The notes under the pieces: generated by a model
Databases searched by the model: none
What the model was told of the DNA's origin: nothing
Seen by the model: the letters and a program-made list of their open reading frames with translations, nothing else
Position numbers and translations under genes: made by a program
From: Leuctra nigra
Lineage: Eukaryota > Arthropoda > Insecta > Plecoptera > Leuctridae
DNA length: 64,000 nucleotides
Direction of reading: 5' to 3'
NCBI GenBank assembly: GCA_934045905.1
Contig: OW203762.1
Span: forward strand, 28,428,345-28,492,344
Shown: in pieces, positions 25,301 through 33,944 of the stretch
Numbering within the stretch: position 1 is the first letter of the stretch
Layout: the number at the start of each line of letters is the position of its first letter

Positions 25301-25628
25301 TCCAATAGACATCAGCGACACGTTCGTGGAAGCACCGAGTTCGAACACGGAAACAGCTGTTCAGGATGACGACGCGCGCATCTCTCGCGCCAAACACGAA
25401 GAAACTCCGAGTATGAGCGAAGACAGCTTACTCTCACAGAATATCACCGCGGACCCATCAATAAGTTATGATTCAATTACTTCAGACGATGATACCGCCA
25501 CACCTCCATATTCGCGTGCCACAACAAGCCAGTATAACCTACGAGATCTAATGCTGTTTAATTATGCAAACAAACCTCCTTCAGACGGAAGATTCACGCA
25601 AAAGCCCAAAGACTCCGATTCAGAATAA
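19320..25628 (+). CDS. pol: Retrotransposon Pol polyprotein with embedded macro domain
   Basis: 2,102 aa, longer than typical Ty3/gypsy Pol. The aspartic protease has FDSGAQ (Asp near residue 29) and an LIGYDF flap-side block near 100. A macro domain is at about 231-373. Proline-rich decamer repeats are at about 515-637. The reverse transcriptase has the palm motif AIDLHGAF and YLDD at 1025-1028. RNase H starts with TTDASG near 1173. Integrase has an HHCC zinc finger from His1465 and a DDE core at Asp1528, Asp1588 and Glu1623, with 34 residues between the last two. A GPY/F-like module (YSKGPSRI) lies near 1760. The last 290 residues are acidic, Ser/Thr-rich and of unknown role. Replication needs Pol inside Gag particles and integration in the nucleus. 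All catalytic residues listed are present and no stop interrupts the frame. Confidence 0.95.
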   Translation: MQEKDKPTVHSYVINPHNSEKIPYLMLFDSGAQVSLIHENIVKRANVPIYQFERPIFSVTGNLLPILGYAILDIQLGRDQYPFNFVICEDSLDTGDFAGLIGYDFIANYNLILDTKNRCIHEEENVIPYANSTVSSDQLLGIVEYPLKSRVSTSNKSIQVDLDQDLSIECNNTEGQQAKNLKSHDSNQSRMKGNQLEFSYSTPVNNVNNHSYQYESDQTHVVSIPPTSNTFKLMEVKCNIFLSPNNISLAHNVSRDMKPMSEISLEFQNRYGNVERLREAIHHKDQRVASLQEKERFIFYMITKERFNEKTTLPRIEEALIGLKRLCIYHGVTQLALPAIGSGLGGIPWKYVRPILIQAFQDTNVQITVCHWPIYPGPSMVSTTNLDNKIINWNFMTQSPQLLKEDKEESNVSKWPLQYLEDSQIPSSVMGNSKIEDSIMMKKMYTSPPVINPYGQNNSNPQIKRKVSFDFDSNTCNIYLIDKPMKPTSLARKAGRFHPYKTPKELLQPNQPQKEPPYSNKSQQEPPYPNQSQKEPPYSNKSPREPPHPNQSQEEPPYSIKPPNEPPNPDNKPLNEPPYFNKSSRKPQYYDQPLNEPQYFNQSPREPPQYNQSPSEPPYPNYKSSREPKCPDKNPRKSSRLAKSVNHTPNNQNLTNPDPTCTIESDKSRYEPQKVQVRTIKGQIIPPNTEMFVKVKQKRLLDRKSDPNDKKTMLFKPLDVLPLGIRAADALYTESEDLLLKILVVNISNVNAEITENTLLGHLEQCNCEDENEPSPHDTTNEYPLLVAAIDNYSTTHGSNIPKDQERLRERFTILHEKCKLGSLPPEEYHAVKDLIQEYANIFYLEGDEIGYCPLIEHRITINKDVKPIKQAPYRLPHYQREILDKLIQEHLDQGIIEHSRSAWSSPCLLVSKRTQPGEPNEYRLVIDFRKTNMHIVQESTPCPRISDVLDLLGGAKYFSAIDLHGAFNNIPIAAEDRHITAFCTATNLYQFCRSPFGLCTSPANFQRLINYVLQDVLNKDCVGYLDDIVVFSETIEEHVKKLKLIFERLEKAGLKLKPSKCTFLNQEVVFLGHSISRHGIGTNPRLIESVKNFPQPKTVGHVRTFIGLTSYYRKYVKNYADIVQPLNELTRKHARFHWSDQHTQAFNTLKNLLCTAPILAFPRFDMPFILTTDASGIGIGAILSQNINGEEKPIAYASRKLKPAEGNYQVTELELLALVYGVRQFHVYLAGKHFLAQSDHRALQYLLKLPSHSSRLTKWTLFLSQYSFDLKYVPGSKIPHVDSLSRIPHNDDDPTIQMSSSEICKFPPEIENSTFFTNDTTNPPEEIKPIKAKKKEKPPRNKKFQEIENQLKLNENVCPQEDSPITDPQGNYLQLNLLREELPFEPIMDRFYIKKLQRSDPELSPLIKKLLVNNSCDPLYSLDDDELLYKIRIPPERHDRLVIPKTMQNQIMNTFHSLPGFAAHSGIHRTQQLLKSRVYWKGMFHDIEEFIKHCVSCQSSKRPVTKDRPPLQRFSELTGPGIRYSIDILGPLKTTKKQNRYILSMVDHFSKWVILVALHSQTAQAVATALVDHLIAEHSTPLELVSDRGGNFTSHLFNEVCKLLSIKHICTSSYHASSNMIERYHRTIRAMLSHYAHEKDWDLLLGMIQFALRTNISSSSGESPFFLTHGRDPILPYESVLTPSRASKDEPRSEFTQRLLSRLQQAFKLARETLKKNVEVREEYYNRKSKDIQYAPGDLVFVHTPVYDKMSGRKFSKYYSKGPSRIISAKSKVNFEIQDLQTGKIQTVHSARLKAFKTFHPDQYDGNLNLIDDEHKDKEDKENITSQDNLAASYSEWPYDISDFEDEDIIIIKPTNDTQNQNIHPKSQQNFIPKSGATASTSTSHLGSLPSSPSSHSSQSSNSESEDAEPKEAAAEGQDRKIHHAELRTPTTSPSKNRNGMSESEANTSWFTPKSTNLNNEQASQNITDISNATHLIASTPLQTTGASSSSVDPIDISDTFVEAPSSNTETAVQDDDARISRAKHEETPSMSEDSLLSQNITADPSISYDSITSDDDTATPPYSRATTSQYNLRDLMLFNYANKPPSDGRFTQKPKDSDSE
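20010..20438 (+). other. Macro domain (TARG1/DarG-like) inside Pol
   Basis: Residues about 231-373 of Pol match the macro fold in order: an N-terminal strand (MEVKCNIF), a SLAHNVSRD block, a helix with FQNRYGNVERLREA, a central strand IFYMITKE, a helix region, then the strand-loop LALPAIGSGLGGIPW and a last strand VQITVCHWP. Family knowledge: macro domains bind ADP-ribose, and TARG1 uses one Lys and one Asp to remove it from protein. Lys304 (MITKE) aligns with the TARG1 lysine; Gly345 occupies the aspartate position, as in other GLGG-type macro domains. The first glycine-rich loop is replaced by KPMSEIS. Ligand binding is therefore plausible and hydrolysis uncertain. Confidence 0.8.
20862..21229 (+). 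repeat. 30-bp tandem repeat coding EPPY-type decamers
   Basis: About 12 imperfect units encode EPPYxNxSxx. They lie between the macro domain and the reverse transcriptase and probably form a flexible linker. Later units drift (KPQYY, EPQYF) and a few are 11 residues long. Confidence 0.85.
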
Positions 25629-26223
25629 ATTTCGAAAGATTTTATCTCATCGACGTTCTAATTCAATCAATTTGTTTATTCAAACAAACCTTCAAATATT
25701 CCAATAATTCTCTCTCTCTCTCTCTCTTGTATAACTCGCAATTTATGTTTAGACAATTAATATTCCATTCAGTCGTTTATAATATTCCATTGGGTCGACA
25801 CAGTCTCCACTCGAAACAGTCGTAAATATTTATGAATCGAGCGATCGGTCTAAGTAAGCATCTCTCTTATATATCATCATAATTGGATAATAATAATGGT
25901 CATTCTCCACGGAGATGTTTCTTTTATGTAATAAATTTAGATATTTATTTATATCGTTATTCTATACTTATAAACATATTCATGACATCGATCTTGTCTT
26001 GTTTTGACATCCCTAACTAATACATAACTTAATTATTGATCAAGTTCAAATCCCATCAAGACTTCAATTACTTCTCACGCAAATCATTTTGTCTATAACA
26101 CCAACTTAACTTCATGTTTCAGATCCAAGCCAACCAACCCATCCTATTGTGTTTGCCATGACTACACCAAACTGTACAACAAGTGTTTAAAGAAGACATC
26201 AACATGTAACTGTTTTCTCGCAG
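25629..26223 (+). other. Retrotransposon region after pol, non-coding
   Basis: No long frame. Includes a (TC)n tract near 25706-25726 and two good 3' splice acceptors, tttcag near 26122 and ctgttttctcgcag ending at 26223 directly before an ATG, which suggests spliced downstream transcripts. Confidence 0.4.
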
Positions 26224-26740
26224 ATGTCCGGACAACAATACCCGAAAACTACCTGCAATAACAAAGGACAAGAGAAGCCGACAGAACGTCCACCCCATCA
26301 GAGAGAGCTGGAATACCTCGTTTCCTACCCACTTTCATTTGGCAGCAATGCCAAATATATTAATATGATAAGATCGCCTATTTTTAATCCATCTCCAATT
26401 CAGCAAAATTACACATATCTCCCGGACGATCCAGGTTATCAGTACTACCCTAGCCAGTCGACTTTCGATTTTACTACACACAACGTACAACGCGTATTTA
26501 GCAAAAAAAGAAATGGGTGAATTACCATCAGTTCTAATTAACACCTGGTATATCCGTGATTTATACCATCGCCTCTTGATAGTAGCACTTGACCGACGTC
26601 GTAATGACCCATATGCAATTCCATCCCTACCGGAGCTCTACATGAGACGGCGCTACAACTGTGTCCAGGCTGCATTCAGCCGCACATACGGTCGCCAAGT
26701 CGACGTCGCAGACCTGTCGTTCAATGTTTCCCAGATGTAG
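26224..26740 (+). CDS. Retrotransposon accessory ORF pair, unknown function
   Basis: Two adjoining frames, 26224-26520 (98 aa) and 26513-26740 (75 aa). The first ATG follows a strong acceptor-like tract. The junction contains a run of seven A's (26503-26509), and a one-base change of frame there would join both into one product of about 170 aa. The first part is rich in Pro, Tyr and Gln; the second is basic and Tyr/Leu-rich. No domain is recognised. The split may reflect programmed slippage, a mutation or a sequence error. Confidence 0.4.
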
Positions 26741-26867
26741 CCGAAACCAAGAAATTGGTAAATATCTACAAAAACAAAACACATTACTTAACTGAACTTG
26801 ACGCTAATAGTCTGAAGCAAATTTCTTCTTAACCCGGTTAACCTCCCTCACAACAATCTCACGCTAC

Positions 26868-26872
<5 letters not shown>

Positions 26873-26918
<46 letters not shown>

Positions 26919-26991
26919 TCCCGAGTCCAAGTATTCCCGCTCGCTCTTCCACACCCCGACCTCTCTCTCACTCTCTCTCTCTCTCTCTCTC
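26873..26991. repeat. (TC)n microsatellites
   Basis: Two long ct tracts (about 26873-26914 and 26962-26991) separated by a short unique stretch, between accessory ORFs of the retrotransposon. Confidence 0.9.
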
Positions 26992-27046
26992 ACAACACCA
27001 CGCTGCGAGACACGCGTTCAACGCTGGGATAGAACAACAAAATACA

Positions 27047-27502
27047 ATGTCGGCTGAGGACAATGATTTAGTTGTTAATAGAAATAATTATACACCTAAT
27101 GCACAGCCCAACACATATTCAAGTGTACCAGTTACGCGACTATTTAATCTCCACCAATTTATTGATGTAGAGTTCGATCATTTAACTTGGCAAATTCTCT
27201 TACGAGAGATTCATGAAGTTGAAACTTTTCCCATCTTCTACCAAGATCACTCTATCAATACAATTAATTCACTGATCGAAGAAGCCGCTACTTGGCTCAA
27301 ACCTCTGGACCAAAACATCAAGGAAATGATCAAGTATATATTTGATCAACACGGTCCACAGTTACTGAACACTCTCGATACACTTGACCAAGAAATTGAA
27401 AAAGAATCGTTTCTCCCCATAAACCCAGGACAAGACCCGTCCTTGTACTTTGAAATTGTACCAACATCATTAGTACGGGAACTATCCCTTTTACCCCAGT
27501 GA
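27047..27502 (+). CDS. Retrotransposon accessory ORF, 151 aa, unknown
   Basis: A single open frame with a plausible start context (acaATGtcg). The product is acidic with a hydrophobic/aromatic middle (VEFDHLTWQILLREIHEVETF) and predicted helices; no signal peptide, membrane segment or known motif. It does not resemble an envelope protein. Its position between pol and the 3' LTR is where Ty3/gypsy elements place additional genes. Coding status rests on frame length alone. Confidence 0.45.
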   Translation: MSAEDNDLVVNRNNYTPNAQPNTYSSVPVTRLFNLHQFIDVEFDHLTWQILLREIHEVETFPIFYQDHSINTINSLIEEAATWLKPLDQNIKEMIKYIFDQHGPQLLNTLDTLDQEIEKESFLPINPGQDPSLYFEIVPTSLVRELSLLPQ

Positions 27503-30475
27503 ATCTGTGACATAAAAGTTCAGACTCGCAAATTATTTTCCTACGTTATGGAACAGCAAGAAACCCCGAAAAACAGTGGCTTAACGTGTAATTTATATTT
27601 CAGGTCACATCCATAGGTAACAGGTAATACATAAATAATCTAAAATAATTATATTTATTTTTAGAGGAGCACACACACACATCTCGGTTTGACAATGTTA
27701 TATCTTTATTTTCAACTTGAAAACCAAATCTTATGTTTTCTTCCCAGTTCGACAAAACCTTCAAAAATCTTACCCCTCAACTTCAAGCGCTTGACACTTC
27801 CAATTTATGATACCCCCCCCCCCCCCCCCCCCCTTTTTCACAATGTGCGGACGCTGGGCAAAATCAGCGGCCAACCACAGCTAAAGAACAAGATACAACA
27901 CCCCCACCCTCTTACCTACCCGCGAGAACAACACACCAAAATTTTTAAAACCTACCCTCTAGAAAGGATCATTCAACAACAATCTTTCGAGAAGACAAGT
28001 TGTGCTATTATTATTATTAAATCGATATGGATAACAAGGATCTGGTGAGTAATTTCCATTTTTTAATTTTTATCTTTCTTGTGTTAGTAATTAATATTAT
28101 AATCCCTACCCCGCCTAAAAATCTTTTGTTTTATTATAAAATTTATTCAAATTAACATGTTTTATAAATGTATTTTATTTTCAATATTTTATATTATTGA
28201 AATTACTTAATTTATTTCATTCAAAATTATTCTATGTATCAATCAAATATAGAACAAAGTTTAGTTATATTAAACTAAAACTATCCAATCCTCATTTATC
28301 TAAAATCAAATTTATTTCCTTTTCATGTTTCAAAATCAAATGTATTCAGATTTTCATACAGTTCCACCCAGAATCATCATCCCAAATTTTCTATTATCTA
28401 CCTTTAGAAAGACACTTACTGTCCACTGGTGGAGCCAGTGACTCCCGAAAATGAAATGATGGAAGTAGATATAGAGGAAGCGACCAACACCCATCAAGAT
28501 GAGGAAATTTTGCAAACAGAAATATATCTCATCGAAATGGAGGAAGATGAAGCGTTAAAAACTTTTTAGACGATATCGCGTCTAGACAAGTTCAAAATAT
28601 CCAAGAAGAAACAAATCAATTCAATTCATCCATTATCGAAAATGAACTTTCTCAGGGAGATGTGATGTACATTGAGGAGGCTCTGCAAAACATCGAAGAG
28701 GACCACCACGATCCCTCCTTTCTTGAATTGGTCTGTATTTTAACAGACAATTCTTGTATAATAGCCGAACATTTCTAACTTTACATTATTCTAATCCTTA
28801 GTTTAGTCTATAAGGTTCACCAAATATCTTTGATTATTTTTAAGTCCATTCCCTTATTTTGTTATCCACTCTAAACTTCATATTATTAATTCCAAACTCC
28901 ATCTAAACCCCTTTTACACTTCATAATTTTAACCTTATCCAACATTCAAATAACTTACAAATTTCCGATCAATTCATTCCATAGACATTCATCTGTATTA
29001 CTTTTATCATTACATCATTATTTAATCAATTCTATAGTCCTGTTTGCCAAAAAGATATATTAGTCTATATTAATTTTTATACCAAAGTTTTGTTGAATAT
29101 ATTATTAGAATCAGTTTTAGAATAGAAATATTTGGTGCCTTAATTATAATTAGTAATTAGACAATTTCATCTCATAACAATTTCCATCATCCGTCACATC
29201 ATTCATTTAATTATAATTCATTGTACATTACTTCAAATCTACCATCTAGGAAACCAAATATAATCATACCTCTTAGCTTACAATTAGAAAATTACCATTA
29301 TATTCTTATATTATGTTTAACTTTTGTACTTCATATCTTTAAATTCAATTATATTTTACGTAAATTCACATTGGTGTTTGTAATTATCTTCGTGTCTCCA
29401 CCTATGGGTCCGGCCGGCCTAACATACTCATTCAACAAGTGTCCTGTCCTTCTCACATGGTACTAGTTCACAAATCTTCCGCTACTCTAATCACGGCGTT
29501 CAAGTCAACCATTCCAATATGGCGAAAACCATAATATTTACTTGGGATATGGAAACAACTGTCTTCGCTGAGTCTACAAACTTCGATAAGTACCTTACAT
29601 CATTCTCAACAACAATCTTCTACATCTATCTTTCCTACTGTAGGTCCTGTGTGTGATGTGTGTGCATCCTCCGACAACTATAACTTCGTATTGTTTCATC
29701 CCATCATACTGTATCATTCTCATACAATTGTCACCCATGTCATACATATAATACTATGTATCCTTCAGAAAGTAATCTGTCTAACATTTCCATATGTCTT
29801 TTAGATGATAAGGTGATCACTAATACGGTTCACGACACAACTCATATCCATGAATCAATTCATTTTAAATATGCAACCCCAATTGTGTAATTAATCATCA
29901 ACTTGCCCATTGTTCAACCTCAAAATTGAAATTTTGTTCACTCTTAACCTCAATAGACACTTATATACAAATTATAGTTCATGTTCATATAATATTAATT
30001 CTGTAATAGCTTAAATCATAATTGGTCACAAATCCAAGTTAAATTAGAAAAATATTTTCACAAAATCAAATGTCCCCAAACGAAACAAATATACCCCAAA
30101 AATGTTCGTAACCCTACTCTATTGCTGTTTTCAATATTTTTCAGTGGACACATGGCGTTCCACAATTGCTAACCTACCGTTAGCCATATCACACGAGAGC
30201 CCCACCATCACTCGACTTCCACCACACGACACCGTTCGACACCTTCACGCTACTACCTGGCCGTCTCTATCTGCGAGACCACCAGAGCTAGAAACCGAGT
30301 CGTCCCTCTACCGACCCGGTCTCTACAGCACTTCAACGACACTACAGAAACCACGTGAAGAATTCAACACATCAAATATCGTAAATAATGATTTCATTCA
30401 TGATTTCATAATTTTCTTTTCGTTCAGTCTTGGTCTTGAAGACCATAGTCTGAACTTCCCGTTGTTGAGCCGTCT
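27503..30475 (+). other. Retrotransposon 3' internal region, mostly non-coding
   Basis: AT-rich and largely without coding potential apart from the acidic frames at 28456-28778 and an 127-codon frame at 30102-30485 that runs into the 3' LTR and follows an acceptor-like tatttttcag. A strong donor-like ctggtgagt lies at 28044-28052 and a C homopolymer near 27806-27832. The functional meaning is unclear. Confidence 0.4.
28456..28778 (+). pseudogene. Split acidic ORF in the retrotransposon
   Basis: A 37-codon Glu/Asp-rich frame ends in TAG at 28567-28569. In the -1 frame an equally acidic, Gln-rich frame continues to a TAA at 28776-28778. Similar composition on both sides suggests one former protein of about 110 aa interrupted by a frameshift. 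No family recognised. Confidence 0.3.
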
Positions 30476-33132
30476 TGTACAGTAGCCACAACTACTCATA
30501 TAAAATCATTCACTCAAACATTTATCTAAATCATTAGTTCCTTATCTGTACTATTATCAAGACTGCTCTCAATGAGGATTCATCTATTTTTTAAATCAGT
30601 ACTCACCTAGATAGTAATCCAATAGATATATTAGGTCACGATCAATTAAATGATCTATAAAAGTCTAATGGAATAAAACACACACAGCCAAAGAAAGAAA
30701 CTAGAACAAAGCTTGGCTTTATAAGTCTAGCCTCTCAGAAGGGTGTCTGTAAAATCCTAGCCTCTCAGAAGGGTCTCTGTAAAATCTAACATCCAGGAAG
30801 AGTAGTATTATAACACCTGTTTTCAAGGACAAACTTACACCCTCTTGTCTTAACCAAACCATAGACACAACCCCTCAGGATCTAGACCAACCAAGGAGCT
30901 CTAGCCTCCAAAAAGGACCTCTAATATTCCCTAGCCTCCTGGAAGGGTGTTACAAAACACCTGTTTACAAGACCGAGCATTCACCCCTGTGTCTGACCTA
31001 GTTCCTAGACACACCCCCATTCTAGGCCAAGTTCAACCAAGGCCAAACAAAGGCACATGTAACATATTCCATTAGTATCAAAATACCGAACAATTACAAG
31101 TGTAATTATATAGAATCTATTACTTCATGTTATACTTTAATTGTTCAAACAAAAACAATCACTATCTATAGTTCATGATTTCCTTAGAGAAATGAGCAAA
31201 CTTAATTACTATTATTCCACTAGTTTTATATTCCAATAATAATTATTAATTTTAGCTCATAAATTCCATAGAGAACAATGAGAAACCCTAGTTTATATTC
31301 TACAAAACGTCCTAGGGAAAACATTCCACTAGTACAACAAAATACTGAACAAAGCAAAGTATAATTATTCAGAGTCCACTATTTCATATTATATTTTGTC
31401 TGTTCAAACAAAAACAACTTACTTTATATTCCAATTTAATAAACTAAATAAAAACCCCGAATAGCAAATTAAGTTTGTATAACTTTACATTGTCGACTCA
31501 TTCTATAATTTGTCATTCAACCAAAAATAATAAATATTTTAAGCCATTACTAAAAGGCCATGTAGTTTAGTAAAATATCAAAGAATCATTTAGTATTAAT
31601 CAGTTCAATTATACTTTGTGTACTAGAGGCTCTGCACAATTCTTCCTATGTCTACAAGACAATCTAATGGACAATAAACATTTAGGTATAAATATTTGTC
31701 AAACCTGTCCAATATAGATTACCATTTATTAACCAATCTACACCATGGTTACACTAATTATCTTGTCCAATAAGACTATTAATTGAACTATTATATTAGT
31801 TTATGTGTGTTTTAATTTTAGTATATTCTAGATATCTTCTAGTTAGTTTAAAATCATAAATACAAGTTTAATAATCAAACAACACATGAATTGTATAACT
31901 TCATAATCCCATCAATCTAATTATCATTCAAATCTAATTTTACTATTATCCAAAATTTTGCACAATAATAGAAACTTCTAAAAGAACAACCTAACACCAA
32001 TCAGGAAGTGTAAGAATGAACACCTGTAGTCAAGGACAAAGCTTACCCCTTTGTCTAGCCACCCCTCTATGACATCACCTCCTCAAGGACAAGGAGAATC
32101 TATATAAGCTCATCTCTCCCCTTCATTCAGGGCAGTCTGATTCTAGCTCTTGACATGTTCACACCTCTTTGGTTCAGAATTATACATTGTACACAGCGAA
32201 TTGTGAAAAACAGATTTATTGTGTTTTAATCGAAAATAAACATTCAATTTAACTTCTACATAAATATATTGTGTTTTTAAATAAGTTTAAAATTAATAAC
32301 ATTATTTACGTGTGTTTATAGAGTTCCTATAATTTTATTGATCAAAGTATATTTTTAAACATTTATATAACTTCAGACAGTGTTTTCAATTTTAAAGTGT
32401 TTATAATATTCAGTGTCGTGTTTTATAAACTTGAACAAAAAATTCGTTTTAAATAATAAACAGTGTTTAAACGGATACCAAAGGATTACTAATTTCCAAG
32501 GATTACCCTGCCATCGAGGTGAGCCAATCTTGGTAAATACAATTCCTTCAAACCTTTCCCTATAAATTAAATTCCATATAAGACTCATTCATAACCTAAA
32601 AAGAAATACTTGAATAATCATTTCAGAGATCAAGTTTTCATTTTACTAATTTCATTCATTAGAAGACAAGGTTCTTATCTAAATTCACTTATTCAATCAA
32701 GAGATATTAGTTGGTGGTAAACGACCATTTATTATCCAATCAATAACTATTCAAGGAGTATCTACAGAACTTTATTTTATCTCAGATATTTCATTCAATT
32801 AAAAATAAGATTTCTATTATTCAATTCGAAGACTTCTACGATCATAAGAGATCAATTTTCATAAAGAGAGATCTTTGCTCATAAACGACTCATCACTTCG
32901 AGATCTGCCTTTTATTCGAACGATTCTGCTCTTACACGGTTTCACAACCTGTACCCCAGCGCCTTCATTCCAAGGTAACATCTTGACAAATCAAATCTTA
33001 CCCCTTTCATTCGTATTTTTATATTAACATAAACGGTTTTGTCTGTCTTCCACAATAGATAGACTGGTGTCAGAAGTCCTGATTAAACTAGTTAAATTCA
33101 TTACATTCTCCGCTCTAAAGGCCGATATTACA
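30476..33132 (+). repeat. 3' LTR
   Basis: Same length as the 5' LTR (2,657 bp) and offset by exactly 15,552 bases. All blocks I compared are identical. It is followed by the target duplication gtggg. Confidence 0.95.
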
Positions 33133-33345
33133 GTGGGAGGACAGAGAGAGGTGGAGAGATATGGTGGAGAGGCATCAGCCAGAAGACGTAGAGGAGGAAG
33201 AAGAAGTAGAAGAGTGTGATATTGTGTCAGCTCAGGACCGGCCACCCGACATCACTGAAGTAAAGGCCCAAGATTGACAGTGGAATTCCACCCCCCGACC
33301 CGACATTGTGTTGGAAACGGGAGAAAGATATTTATAAAAAAATAA
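33133..33345 (+). mobile_element. LINE 3' ORF remnant, right part
   Basis: Continues the LINE remnant of 14834-14923. One frame reads WEDRERWRDMVERHQPEDV and ends in a poly-Glu stretch and stop; the following 'ccccccgacccgacattgtg' resembles the tails at 47340-47431 and 50715-50808. Confidence 0.6.
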
Positions 33346-33781
33346 TTTTCATATAAAAATAACTGACCAAGATACTCTCTGTAATCTACGAAATGGAAAT
33401 GGAGCTAGAAGCCCAAATTTTCCAAAATATTCATATGATAAGAGAAGAATATTCAATTTCTTATTATTTGATATTACATTTTGAAACTAGGAATTTGGTA
33501 GTGTGAATTAATTAAAGTAAAATAAGACACAAATAAGGCTACAGTTCATCATTTTCATTAAAATTAAATTAAAATATCTAGGTAGTCTAGACATGTAAAA
33601 CAGTGTATGTTTGGTTACACTGTCTAGTAACAAATGATTATATACACTATTATTACATACCGACCTTTTGTAAAACAATGAATTAACACTGATATATCTA
33701 TAAGTTTCCACAGCACAAAACGTAGAAAAATATTTCACATTTCGAACTTTTAATATCAACCTAATTTCCTAGCTTAGGGCA
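33346..33781. other. Intergenic, AT-rich
   Basis: Nothing recognised between the LINE remnant and the 3' end of TOP3A. Confidence 0.5.
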
Positions 33782-33787
33782 TTTATT
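33782..33787 (-). terminator. Candidate poly(A) signal of TOP3A
   Basis: Minus-strand AATAAA about 160 bases beyond the TOP3A stop codon. Confidence 0.5.
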
Positions 33788-33944
33788 TCGTGTGTGACCT
33801 GCAAGAGAAATATACATGTTACTATTTAGCATTACTTTAAAATTCACTGCCAAAAACATAAACCTAAGGTAGACGCTAGGCTGCTGCTTAGCATTGCCAC
33901 GTATATGGTGGCCCATGCTGAAGCGGTATCAACTCAGCCTGACT

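Larger units (their letters stand above)
14924..33132 (+). mobile_element. Complete Ty3/gypsy-type LTR retrotransposon, 18.2 kb
   Basis: Two direct repeats of 2,657 bp begin TGTACAG and end TTACA. The 5-bp target duplication gtggg lies at 14919-14923 and 33133-33137. In order the element has 5' LTR, tRNA-Leu-type primer site, gag, pol (protease, macro domain, proline repeats, reverse transcriptase, RNase H, integrase), about 4.8 kb with accessory ORFs, and 3' LTR. RT-RNaseH-IN order and a GPY/F-like tail identify Ty3/gypsy (Metaviridae). Both LTRs have the same length and no difference was seen where I compared them, and both main frames are open, so the insertion is young. No envelope gene was recognised. 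No purine tract is obvious just before the 3' LTR. It interrupts an older LINE tail. Confidence 0.95.

Noticed and set aside
26560..26740. Second accessory frame as a host gene exon
   Set aside because: It lies inside the LTR element between pol and the 3' LTR, so an element-encoded frame is simpler.
30102..30485. 127-codon frame before the 3' LTR as an envelope gene
   Set aside because: No signal peptide plus transmembrane arrangement, glycosylation pattern or cleavage site convincing enough; it also overruns into the LTR.
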